From Dyella ginsengisoli LA-4 (lineage in GTDB: Bacteria; Pseudomonadota; Gammaproteobacteria; Xanthomonadales; Rhodanobacteraceae): a stretch of 36,879 nucleotides of DNA. Below, one piece after another: positions 1 through 9,599 of this stretch. The notes under the pieces were generated by a model that was not told the origin of the DNA, did not search any database, and saw nothing but the letters and a program-made list of their open reading frames with translations. How positions within the stretch are numbered: the stretch's first letter is position 1; the number at the start of each line of letters is the position of its first letter. Where the stretch lies: assembly GCF_000334915.1 (NCBI RefSeq), contig NZ_AMSF01000094.1:1-36879 (forward strand), in the 5' to 3' direction. Position numbers and translations under genes: made by a program.

Positions 1-216
1 CGGGGGGGGGCGGCGCACGAAGGCGAGGAACTCGGCGTTGGTCACCGGTTCGGTGCGCAGGGCGAACGGCGCCACCTGCGCCGGGGCGGTCTTGCCGTCG
101 GCCGGCAGCACGCTGGCGAAGCGCCCGCCGGGCAGCGGCACGTACTCGGCGGCACCGGCCGTGGCGCAGGCCACGGCCAGCAGCAGTCCCGCCAGCGCCG
201 GAGCGCGCGGGGTCAT
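1..216 (-). CDS. nirV: NirV-like formylglycine-generating-enzyme family protein, 5' part only
   Basis: The start codon is at 216 and the reading frame stays open to the window edge, so only the first 72 codons are seen. Residues 1-23 are a clear signal peptide (hydrophobic run ending in Ala-Gly-Ala-Ala). Then comes a stretch with PLPGGRF and EPVTNAEFLAFV, the typical N-terminal pattern of the SUMF1/FGE-sulfatase fold. In denitrifiers an exported protein of this fold (NirV) is often encoded straight after nirK. Here the nirK stop is only 2 bp upstream, which implies translational coupling. Its role is not firmly established; a part in nitrite reductase maturation or copper/haem delivery is inferred from synteny. 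The last visible codons lie in a nine-base G run at the contig end, so the terminal prolines may reflect a sequencing edge. Confidence 0.7.
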   Translation of the reverse strand, partial: MTPRAPALAGLLLAVACATAGAAEYVPLPGGRFASVLPADGKTAPAQVAPFALRTEPVTNAEFLAFVRRPPP

Positions 217-218
217 GG

Positions 219-1751
219 TCAGTGCCCCGCGGCCGCGGCAGGCGCCGGCCTGGCGCGCACCTTGGCTACCTCGTCCTTGGTCACCTGGCCGCCGGGGTTG
301 TCCCAGCTGTTGAGCACGTAGGTGAGGATGTTGGCCACCTCGTCGTCGGTGAGCTGGGTCATCGGCGGCATCACCGAGTCGTACTCGACGCCGTTGACGG
401 TCACCTTGCCGTTGAGGCCGTGCAGCGGGATCGCGATCAGTGCGGCCTTGTCCTTGCCGGCCAGCTTCGCCACGTAGTCCGACTTGGCCAGCGGCGGGAA
501 CACGCTGGGCAGGCCGGCGCCGTTGGCCTGGTGGCAGACCGAGCAGGTACCGGTGAACAGCTGCTTGCCGGCGGCGATCTGCTCGTCCTTGCTCAGCGTG
601 CCGGCGGCGTTGGCCTTCGCGGCGGTGGCCACCGCGTGCAGGTTCGGTTCGGCGCGGTCGCCGAGGTAGACCGAGTCGACCTCCTTGCCCGAGTAGATCG
701 CCTTGTTCTCCGGGCCGTCCACCTTGAGGATGCCCAGCGCGCCCTTGTTGAAGGCGCGGAAGATCGAGTGGTCCACCAGCACGTAGCTGCCCGGCACCTG
801 GGTCTTGAACTCGACCATCGCGGCGCCGCCGGAGGGGATCAGCGTGGTCTGCACGTTGTGCTGTTCGACGGTGCCGCCTTCCTGCCGCACCGTGTCGAAG
901 ATCTCGCCGATCACGTGGAAGCTGGACACCAGGTTCGGGCCGCCGTTGCCGACGAACAGCCGCACCGTCTCGCCGACCTTGGCAGTGAGCGCCTTGTCGC
1001 CGGTGAGCGCGCCTTCGTGGCCGTTGAACAGCACGTAGGTCGGCTTCTCGTCGATCGCCTTGTCCATGTCGAAACCCTGGTGGCCCTTCTCGCGGTACTT
1101 GCCGACCGTGTAGAAGTCGCCCTGCATCACGTAATACTCGTGGTCGACCTTGGGCATGCCCTCCGGCGGTTCGACCAGGATCAGCCCGTACATGCCGTTG
1201 GCGATGTGCATGCCGACCGGTGCGGTGGCGCAGTGGTAGACGAAGATGCCCTGGTTGAGCGCCTTGAAGGTGAACTGCGACTCGTGTCCCGGCGCGGTGA
1301 AGCTGGAGGCCGCGCCGCCGCCCGGGCCGGTGACGCCGTGCAGGTCGATGTTGTGCGGCATCTTGGAGTCGGGCGAGTTCTTCAGGTGGAACTCCACCGT
1401 GTCGCCCTGGCGCACGCGGATGAAGCTGCCCGGCACGGTGCCGCCGAAGGTCCAGTAGGTGTAGGTGACGCCCTCGGAGATCGGCATCTCCTTCTCGATC
1501 ACTTCCAGGTCGACGATGACCTTGGCCGGATGGTTGCGGTGGATCGGCGGCGGCACGTTCGGCGGGCTGGTCAGTACCGCGTGGATCGGCTCGCCCTGCG
1601 GTGGGCCGAAGTCGCCGGGAATAGCGCTCTGCGCGGCGGCCTGCGGCGGCGCCGTGCCGGTGGTGGGCGTGGTGGCATCGGGCTTGCCCGAGCAGGCGGC
1701 GATCGCCAGGACGCTGGCGGTGGCCAGCAGGGTGCGCAACAGCGTGGACAT
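219..1751 (-). CDS. nirK: Copper nitrite reductase NirK with C-terminal cytochrome c domain, lipoprotein
   Basis: Reduces nitrite to nitric oxide, the defining step of denitrification. The start at 1751 is chosen because a GGGGAAAG Shine-Dalgarno lies just upstream and the protein then begins with a lipoprotein signal whose lipobox ends at Cys20 (LAIAAC). Two cupredoxin domains follow with copper-ligand motifs: [22 protein letters not shown] (type 1 Cys/His/Met) and the later SSFHVIGE. After a linker, a class I cytochrome c domain has the haem motif CSVCH and a downstream MPPM methionine region. The product is 510 aa, longer than two-domain NirKs because of the fused haem domain, an arrangement known from Ralstonia and Rhodanobacter-type enzymes. 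The fused domain likely accepts electrons from periplasmic cytochromes. It is preceded by an FNR box and followed 2 bp later by nirV. Confidence 0.96.
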   Translation of the reverse strand: MSTLLRTLLATASVLAIAACSGKPDATTPTTGTAPPQAAAQSAIPGDFGPPQGEPIHAVLTSPPNVPPPIHRNHPAKVIVDLEVIEKEMPISEGVTYTYWTFGGTVPGSFIRVRQGDTVEFHLKNSPDSKMPHNIDLHGVTGPGGGAASSFTAPGHESQFTFKALNQGIFVYHCATAPVGMHIANGMYGLILVEPPEGMPKVDHEYYVMQGDFYTVGKYREKGHQGFDMDKAIDEKPTYVLFNGHEGALTGDKALTAKVGETVRLFVGNGGPNLVSSFHVIGEIFDTVRQEGGTVEQHNVQTTLIPSGGAAMVEFKTQVPGSYVLVDHSIFRAFNKGALGILKVDGPENKAIYSGKEVDSVYLGDRAEPNLHAVATAAKANAAGTLSKDEQIAAGKQLFTGTCSVCHQANGAGLPSVFPPLAKSDYVAKLAGKDKAALIAIPLHGLNGKVTVNGVEYDSVMPPMTQLTDDEVANILTYVLNSWDNPGGQVTKDEVAKVRARPAPAAAAGH

Positions 1752-1809
1752 GATCTTTCCCCTTTCGTTATCCGTGACGACGAGGTTAGGGAGGCCCTTG
1801 GCGGCGCCC

Positions 1810-1823
1810 CTGATACAGATCAG
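1810..1823 (-). promoter_or_regulatory. FNR-type box upstream of nirK
   Basis: CTGAT-N4-ATCAG, a symmetrical variant of the TTGAT-N4-ATCAA consensus. Its centre is 65.5 bp before the nirK start codon. With the centre at -41.5, transcription would begin near 1775, giving a 24-nt leader that contains the Shine-Dalgarno. A TAACCT sequence (1783-1788 on the minus strand) sits about where a -10 box is expected. The likely regulator is the FNR homologue encoded nearby. Confidence 0.8.
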
Positions 1824-1872
1824 TCGCAAGAGCATACGCCTGCGCTGCGACAAGCCGCCACAGCGCAGGCGG

Positions 1873-3114
1873 TCAGCCGGGCCGGCCGTCGGCGCGCGGG
1901 GTGAGGTAGATCCAGGCCGAGCGCAGTACCCACGGCGCGAAGGCCAGCAGCCAGCCGACGGCGGCGAACACCAGCCAGCGGTAGGCGTCCGTGCCCAGTT
2001 CGGCGCGTACCCGCAGCACCAGCACGCCCTGCAGGGCGAGGAAGCACAGCCACGGCACTGCGCCCATCTGCAGCAGCCGGCCGGAGTGGCCCTGGGTGAC
2101 GCGGGTGACCATCGCCACCAGCATCGAGCCGAAGTAGCCGATGGTCAGCACGTGCAGCGGCACCAGGCCGAGCGCCGCCTCGCCACGCAGCGCCAGCCAC
2201 AGGCTCTGCACCGCGAACAGCGCCATCGCCACCGGCAGCCAGGCGAATGCCAGGTGCAGCGCGAACAGCAGGCCCGGGCGCCGCGCCTTCCACGGCTGCC
2301 AGGCGAACGCGTGCCACCCGAACACCAGCGCCAGCGGCAGGTCGGCGAGCCAGCGCCAGGCGCTGGTGCCGGCGGTTTCCAGCGCGATGTGCGCGAGCAA
2401 CAGCACCCAGATCGCGGGCAGGCTCCAGCGCGGGCGCACCATGCGGTAGCCGGGCACCGCGTTGGCGCTGAAGAACGGGATCATCCGGTGGCACACGCTG
2501 AAGTACACCGGCAGCAGAAAGCCGAACACGCCCAGGCGGATCGCCAGCGGCATCAGCCATGCCGGTGCGCCGGCCAGCGCCGCCAGACCCAGGACGAGCC
2601 CGAGCGCGCCCGTCGCCAGGCCCGCCAGGCACGACCATGCGTGGGCGTTGCGCGCTGTCGCAGCGCGCAGCACGCCGGCCAGCGGCAGCAGCGCCAGTCC
2701 GTAGCCGGCCAGCATCAGCGCCACGCCGATCCGCAGCAACGGCAGGCTGCCCAGCAAGCCGGCGTGCGCCAGCAGGTAGCCGCCGAACACCGATCCGGCC
2801 ACTGGCACGTAGCGCGAGCGTGGCAGTGCCGGGCGGTCGAGCCAGCGCGGAAACACGGTCAGCAGGAAGCCGAACATGAACAGCGGAAGCATCCCGTACA
2901 CGGTCAGCAGGGCGTGGCCCCAGGCCGGCGGTACCGGTGGCTGCGGCCACGACGACCAGCCGAAGCGCAGCGCGGCCAGTTCCAGCGCCCACCACGCCAT
3001 GCTGGTCAGCACGGTGCAGGCGCCGGCGAAGAACAGCACGCGATGCGGCGCGCCGGTGAGCGCCGCGGGTGACCACGGCGCCGTTCGGGTGGCTGGAAAG
3101 GGAAGATCGGCCAT
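1873..3114 (-). CDS. nnrS: NnrS family haem-copper membrane protein
   Basis: NnrS proteins are polytopic haem- and copper-containing membrane proteins that accompany denitrification genes and protect against nitrosative stress. The 413-aa product is almost entirely hydrophobic with about twelve predicted transmembrane stretches. It contains recognisable family segments such as [15 protein letters not shown] near residue 60, the [14 protein letters not shown] region, and [19 protein letters not shown] with a conserved His and Gly. The ATG at 3114 is chosen because it begins the family N-terminus (MADLPFP) and fits the FNR box, which would give a leader of about 20 nt. The Shine-Dalgarno is weak. 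It lies between nirK and fnr on the same strand but has its own promoter site. Confidence 0.92.
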   Translation of the reverse strand: MADLPFPATRTAPWSPAALTGAPHRVLFFAGACTVLTSMAWWALELAALRFGWSSWPQPPVPPAWGHALLTVYGMLPLFMFGFLLTVFPRWLDRPALPRSRYVPVAGSVFGGYLLAHAGLLGSLPLLRIGVALMLAGYGLALLPLAGVLRAATARNAHAWSCLAGLATGALGLVLGLAALAGAPAWLMPLAIRLGVFGFLLPVYFSVCHRMIPFFSANAVPGYRMVRPRWSLPAIWVLLLAHIALETAGTSAWRWLADLPLALVFGWHAFAWQPWKARRPGLLFALHLAFAWLPVAMALFAVQSLWLALRGEAALGLVPLHVLTIGYFGSMLVAMVTRVTQGHSGRLLQMGAVPWLCFLALQGVLVLRVRAELGTDAYRWLVFAAVGWLLAFAPWVLRSAWIYLTPRADGRPG

Positions 3115-3168
3115 GGCAGGGACCCTGCAGACGGGGCCCCATGCTCGGCGCCGGGCGCCGCGGGCACC

Positions 3169-3182
3169 CTGATCCAGGTCAG
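3169..3182 (-). promoter_or_regulatory. FNR-type box upstream of nnrS
   Basis: CTGAT-N4-GTCAG, one mismatch from a symmetrical FNR site, centred 61.5 bp before the nnrS start. It sits in the short gap after the fnr stop codon, so nnrS can be transcribed independently of hemN-fnr. Confidence 0.7.
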
Positions 3183-3196
3183 TGCCGGCCGGGACC

Positions 3197-3985
3197 TCAG
3201 CCCGGCAGCAGGCCCTCGCCCAGCTGGCGCAGGGCGTCCGCATCGAGCAGTTCGACCTGCCGACCTTCCAGTGCGATCAGCCCCTGGCTGCGGAAGCGGG
3301 TGAGCACCCGGCTGACGGTTTCCGAGGCCAGCCTCAGGTAGTTGGCGATGTCGCCGCGCGACATGCTCAGCGCGAAGCGCGTGCCGGAAAAGCCGCGCGC
3401 CTCGTAACGGCTGCCCAGGTCGCACAGGAACGCGGCCACGCGCTCGTCGGCGCTGTGGTCGCCGGCCAGCAGGCTGGCCGTGCCGAGCTCCTTGCTGAGC
3501 AGGCGGAACAGGTGCTGCTGCACCGCCGGCATGCGGGTCGCGAGCGCGCTCATGGCGGGGAACGAGAAGCGGCAGAACTGCGCGTTCTCCAGCGCGATCG
3601 CGTCGCAGGGGAACTGCTCGGGATAGATCGCGTTGAGCCCGATCACCTCGCCCGGCAGGTAGAAGCCCAGCACCTGCTCGCGGCCGTCGCGATCGACCAG
3701 GCAGGTTTTCACCGTGCCGGCGCGCACCGCGAAGATCGCGCGGAACGGGTCGCCGGTGCGGAACACGTGATCGCCGGTGCGGTAGGGCCCGACATGCTCG
3801 ACCAGGCAGTGCAGCGCCTCCAGCTCGGGCTTGCCGTAGCCGACCGCCAGGCACGCGCCGGCGAACGCACAGGTGCGGCAGAAGCGGATGGCATCGCCGT
3901 CGTCGGCGATCGGGCTGGAGGGCTCGGGCAGGCGACCGGCCCGCGTGTCGGAACGCATCGTGGGAACAGCCTCTTGAACATCCAT
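3197..3985 (-). CDS. fnr: FNR-family oxygen-responsive transcriptional regulator with [4Fe-4S] ligands
   Basis: CRP/FNR superfamily protein of about 262 aa. Near the N-terminus is CRTCAFAGAC (Cys-x2-Cys-x5-Cys), the spacing of E. coli FNR Cys20/23/29. A fourth cysteine in ENAQFCRF matches FNR Cys122, so it should bind an oxygen-labile [4Fe-4S] cluster. This distinguishes it from the haem-type NO sensor Dnr. A cyclic-nucleotide-like beta-roll and dimer helix follow, then a helix-turn-helix whose recognition helix reads ASETVSRVL, with the Glu-Ser-Arg triplet that reads TTGAT half-sites. The start at 3985 lies 4 bp after the hemN stop. An alternative ATG at 3958 (MRSD) has an AAGAGG sequence upstream. 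It is co-transcribed with hemN and therefore likely autoregulated through the hemN FNR box. Confidence 0.9.
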   Translation of the reverse strand: MDVQEAVPTMRSDTRAGRLPEPSSPIADDGDAIRFCRTCAFAGACLAVGYGKPELEALHCLVEHVGPYRTGDHVFRTGDPFRAIFAVRAGTVKTCLVDRDGREQVLGFYLPGEVIGLNAIYPEQFPCDAIALENAQFCRFSFPAMSALATRMPAVQQHLFRLLSKELGTASLLAGDHSADERVAAFLCDLGSRYEARGFSGTRFALSMSRGDIANYLRLASETVSRVLTRFRSQGLIALEGRQVELLDADALRQLGEGLLPG

Positions 3986-3989
3986 GGCG

Positions 3990-5405
3990 TCAGATAGCGC
4001 GCGAATAGCGGGTAGGCGGCGCGCCGGCATCCAGATAGGCGTCGAAGCACATGGCGATGATACGCAGCAACAGGCGGCCGCGCGAGGTAGTGACGATGCG
4101 CGGCCCCTCGATCGAGACCAGGCCGTCCGCTTCCAGCTGCTCCAGGCGGGCCATCGCGTCGGCGAAGTAGACGTCGAAGTCGATCCGGTGGCGCGCGCCG
4201 AAGGCGTCGCGGTCGAGCGTGCCCTGGCACATCAGCTCGCCGATCGCCGCGCGCCGGATCAGGTCGTCCTCGCTCAGCCGCAGGCCGCGCGCCACCGGCA
4301 GGTGACCGGCATCCAGCGCGGCGTAGTAGCCGGGCAGGTCGCGCACGTTCTGGATGTAGCAGTCGCCGATGCGGCCGATCGCGCTGACTCCGAGGCCGAC
4401 GATGTCGCAGTCGCCGTGGGTGGAGTAGCCCTGGAAGTTGCGTTGCAGCTGGCCGGCGCGCTGCGCCCGGGCCAGTTCGTCGTTCGCCTTGGCGAAGTGG
4501 TCCATGCCGATGTAGACGTAGCCGGCCCCGGTCAGCCGCTCCAGCGCCCGCCCGAGCAGGGCCAGCCGGGTGGCGGCGTCGGGCAGCAGGTTGGCGTCGA
4601 GCTGCCGCTGCGCCTTGAACATCTCCGGCAGGTGGGCGTAGCCGTACACGGCCACGCGGTCCGGCGAGAGCGCGATCACCTCGGTGAGGGTGCGGTCGAA
4701 GCCGGCCACGGTCTGCAGCGGCAGGCCGTAGATCAGGTCCACGCTGCTGGACGCGAAGCCCGCCTCGCGCGCCGCGTTCAGCACCGCGGCGGTCTGCGCC
4801 ACCGACTGGATCCGGTTCACCGCCTGCTGCACGGCCGGGTCGAAGTCCTGGATGCCGACCGAGACTCGGTTGAAGCCGAGCTCGCCCAGCTCGCGCACGT
4901 AGTCGCCGTCGGCGAAGCGCGGGTCCAGCTCGATGCCGTACTCGCGCTCGCGGCCGCGCTCCATGCTGAAGTGGCGGTCCAGCGACTGCATCAGCTCGCG
5001 CATGCGCTCGATGTCGAGGAAATTCGGGGTGCCGCCGCCGAAGTGCAGCTGGCGCACCGGCCGGTCGCGGTCGAACAGCGGGGCGATCAGGCCGATCTCG
5101 CGGTACAGGCGCTCGAGGTAGCGGTCGGCCTTGCCGACGTCGCGGGTGATCACCCGGTTGCAGCCGCAGTAGAAGCACGGGCTCATGCAGAACGGCACGT
5201 GCACGTAGACCGACAGTGGCCGCGGGATCGGCTCCTCGTTGGACTCGCGGATCGCCTCGCGCAGCTCGGCGGCGCCGAAGTCGCTGCGGAAATGCGGCGC
5301 GGTCGGATAGCTGGTGTAGCGGGGGCCGTTGACGTCGTAGCGGGCGATCAGGTCCGCGTCGAAAGTGGGTGGCTGGATCACGGTGGCGGTACGGGTAGCT
5401 TCCAT
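3990..5405 (-). CDS. hemN: Oxygen-independent coproporphyrinogen III oxidase
   Basis: Radical-SAM enzyme that decarboxylates coproporphyrinogen III to protoporphyrinogen IX without oxygen, supplying haem for anaerobic cytochromes such as the NirK haem domain. The iron-sulphur motif is CMSPCFYCGC (Cys-x3-Cys-x2-Cys, with the extra HemN cysteine) near residue 65. HFGGGTPNFL (SAM binding) and YGIELDPR follow, and a C-terminal HemN domain contains LICQGTL-like residues (GELMCQGTLDRDAF). The product is 471 aa from the ATG at 5405; a GTG three codons upstream is possible. No Shine-Dalgarno is visible. The FNR box geometry puts the predicted transcription start next to this ATG, so the message may be leaderless. 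It leads a two-gene operon with fnr. Confidence 0.95.
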   Translation of the reverse strand: MEATRTATVIQPPTFDADLIARYDVNGPRYTSYPTAPHFRSDFGAAELREAIRESNEEPIPRPLSVYVHVPFCMSPCFYCGCNRVITRDVGKADRYLERLYREIGLIAPLFDRDRPVRQLHFGGGTPNFLDIERMRELMQSLDRHFSMERGREREYGIELDPRFADGDYVRELGELGFNRVSVGIQDFDPAVQQAVNRIQSVAQTAAVLNAAREAGFASSSVDLIYGLPLQTVAGFDRTLTEVIALSPDRVAVYGYAHLPEMFKAQRQLDANLLPDAATRLALLGRALERLTGAGYVYIGMDHFAKANDELARAQRAGQLQRNFQGYSTHGDCDIVGLGVSAIGRIGDCYIQNVRDLPGYYAALDAGHLPVARGLRLSEDDLIRRAAIGELMCQGTLDRDAFGARHRIDFDVYFADAMARLEQLEADGLVSIEGPRIVTTSRGRLLLRIIAMCFDAYLDAGAPPTRYSRAI

Positions 5406-5440
5406 GGCGCGCACTGTGCCGGGTCGCGGCTGGCGGCATC

Positions 5441-5454
5441 TTGATCAGGATCAG
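5441..5454 (-). promoter_or_regulatory. FNR-type box upstream of hemN-fnr
   Basis: TTGAT-N4-ATCAG (read on the plus strand), only one base from full consensus and the best of the three sites. Its centre is 42.5 bp before the hemN ATG. A class II (-41.5) activator position would start transcription at about 5406, one base before the start codon. Confidence 0.8.
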
Positions 5455-5564
5455 TCCGGCGACGGGTCGTACCCCGGCGCGGCCCGGCCGGGCCACCCCC
5501 GCCTTGTCACGCCATCCGCGCCACAGGCATAGTCGATCGGTGGCAGGGGGTGTCGGGAGCGAGC

Positions 5565-6590
5565 ATGCGGGTCCGCCTTGAAGATGTAGCGCGTGCGACG
5601 GGCGTGTCGCCCAAGACCGTATCCCGCGTGCTCAACGAGGAGCCGTCGGTCAAGGAATCCACCCGCCAGCGCGTGCTGGCCGCGATGGAGCAGATGAATT
5701 ACCGGCCGAGCCCGGCGGCACGCGGCCTGGCCGGCAGCCGCTCGTTCCTGGTCGCAATGCTTTACGACAACAACGACAACCCCGCCTCCACCTACCTGGC
5801 CGAGATCCAGGATGGCGTGCTGGAGGCCTGCAACGCCAACCGCTACAGCATGATGGTCTGCCCGCTGCGTACGCGCGTGCAGGATTTCATCCGTCGCGTC
5901 GACGCGCTGGTCGCCGACCACCACATCGATGGTGTGATCGTGACGCCTCCGCTCACCGACAACACCGCCCTGCTGCGGCGCTTGAAGGAGCACGGCGTGC
6001 CGCACGCGAGCATCTCCCCGCTGCGTCACGAGGGGACGATCGGCGTGTGCATGGACGAGCAGCAGGCCGCCAAGGCGCTGGTCGGCGAGCTGGTGAAGCT
6101 CGGCCACCGCCGCATAGCGCACATCCTGGGCATTGCCGACCACGGCGCCAGCCGCTGGCGCCTGGCCGGGTACAAGGAGGCCCTGGCCGAGGCCGGCCTG
6201 CCGTTCAACCCGGACTACGTGGTGCAAGGGCAGTTCACCTTCGGCTCCGGCGTGCTCGCGGCGCGCGAGCTGTTCCTGCGCTCGACGCTGCCCACCGCGA
6301 TTTTCGCCGCCAACGACGACATGGCCGCCGGCGTGATGTGGGCCGCCAACGAGCGCGGCCTGAAGGTGCCACGCGACCTGTCGGTCTGCGGCTTCGACGA
6401 CACGCCGCTGGCCACCCAGCTGTGGCCGCCGCTGACCACCGTGCGCCAGCCCAGCCGTGAGATGGGCAAGCTCGCCACCCAGCAGCTGATGGAGGTGCTG
6501 CGTGGCCGTGGCGAGGGCCTGCTGCTGCAGGTGCCGTACTCGTTGCAGATGCGCGAATCGACCGGCGCACCACCGCCCGCCGCGATCTGA
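5565..6590 (+). CDS. LacI-family transcriptional repressor of the glucan locus
   Basis: A 341-aa LacI/GalR regulator. Residues 3-26 form the helix-turn-helix (LEDVARATGVSPKTVSRVLN), followed by the hinge helix (NYRPSPAARGLAG), which in this family inserts at the central CG of operators. The rest is a periplasmic-binding-protein-like sensor domain, with the conserved FAANDDMAAGVM and GFDDTPLA segments in the second half. The ATG at 5565 has GGGAG at 5556-5560; the upstream in-frame GTG has poor spacing. It is followed by GH3, TonB-receptor and halogenase-like genes. Two copies of one CG-centred palindrome precede the GH3 and receptor genes and are its probable operators. The effector is probably a gluco-oligosaccharide, inferred from context. 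Confidence 0.92.
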   Translation: MRVRLEDVARATGVSPKTVSRVLNEEPSVKESTRQRVLAAMEQMNYRPSPAARGLAGSRSFLVAMLYDNNDNPASTYLAEIQDGVLEACNANRYSMMVCPLRTRVQDFIRRVDALVADHHIDGVIVTPPLTDNTALLRRLKEHGVPHASISPLRHEGTIGVCMDEQQAAKALVGELVKLGHRRIAHILGIADHGASRWRLAGYKEALAEAGLPFNPDYVVQGQFTFGSGVLAARELFLRSTLPTAIFAANDDMAAGVMWAANERGLKVPRDLSVCGFDDTPLATQLWPPLTTVRQPSREMGKLATQQLMEVLRGRGEGLLLQVPYSLQMRESTGAPPPAAI

Positions 6591-6732
6591 GCGGCACCGG
6601 CCTGCCCGGAATCGCTGGCGTGTCCGCGCACTGCCGGTAGATACCCCGGGCCCCGTTCTGATGCCGTTTCGGCGCTCCCGGCCCGCCTTTCGGTCGCGAA
6701 AGCGCGCGCTCCGGAAATGCTGCACTGCAATT

Positions 6733-6746
6733 TGACAGCGCTGTCA
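6733..6746 (+). promoter_or_regulatory. LacI-type operator upstream of the GH3 gene
   Basis: TGACAGCGCTGTCA is a perfect 14-bp palindrome with the central CG typical of LacI-family operators, flanked by AATT on the left and TTTC on the right. It ends 73 bp before the GTG start of the GH3 gene. An identical copy occurs before the TonB receptor at the same distance. Confidence 0.85.
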
Positions 6747-6818
6747 TTTCTGCCAGTCTGCGCCCCCGGAGCGGCTCCGCGAGGGAAGCCGCGCGCTTCG
6801 CAGCGAGGGGAGAAAGGC

Positions 6819-9341
<2,523 letters not shown>

Positions 9342-9373
9342 CGACGCCATCGGCCCGATCTATCGGGCGGGTT

Positions 9374-9405
9374 CGGGTTGCTTCGCAGCATGGCGAAGCA
9401 ACCCG
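9374..9405 (+). terminator. Strong hairpin after the GH3 gene
   Basis: Arms 9375-9386 and 9393-9404 pair perfectly over 12 bp (GGGTTGCTTCGC with GCGAAGCAACCC) around a 6-nt loop, and one more pair extends the stem. No T run follows, so it may be a processing or RNA-stability hairpin rather than an efficient terminator. It separates GH3 from the next operator-controlled gene. Confidence 0.55.
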
Positions 9406-9512
9406 GCGAGGAGGGGGACGTATTTCCTGATCGTATTCAGTGGCTTGTCGGGCAATTTGGGTGTGCTGCCGCGCGTCAAGCTTCTGTGCAAGAGCTCTTT
9501 TATCATTACGTA

Positions 9513-9526
9513 TGACAGCGCTGTCA
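9513..9526 (+). promoter_or_regulatory. LacI-type operator upstream of the TonB-dependent receptor
   Basis: TGACAGCGCTGTCA, identical to the palindrome before the GH3 gene. It ends 74 bp before the receptor ATG. The flanking TTTC on the right is also shared. Confidence 0.85.
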
Positions 9527-9599
9527 TTTCGGGGATAGAGGATCGCGCCGCGCCGAGGGCTGCGGCATCGAACCATCAGACCATCTGGAGGGGAATTAC

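Noticed and set aside
3197-3985. Dnr (haem NO sensor) identity for the CRP/FNR regulator
   Set aside because: All four FNR iron-sulphur cysteines are present at FNR spacing, so the FNR type fits better.
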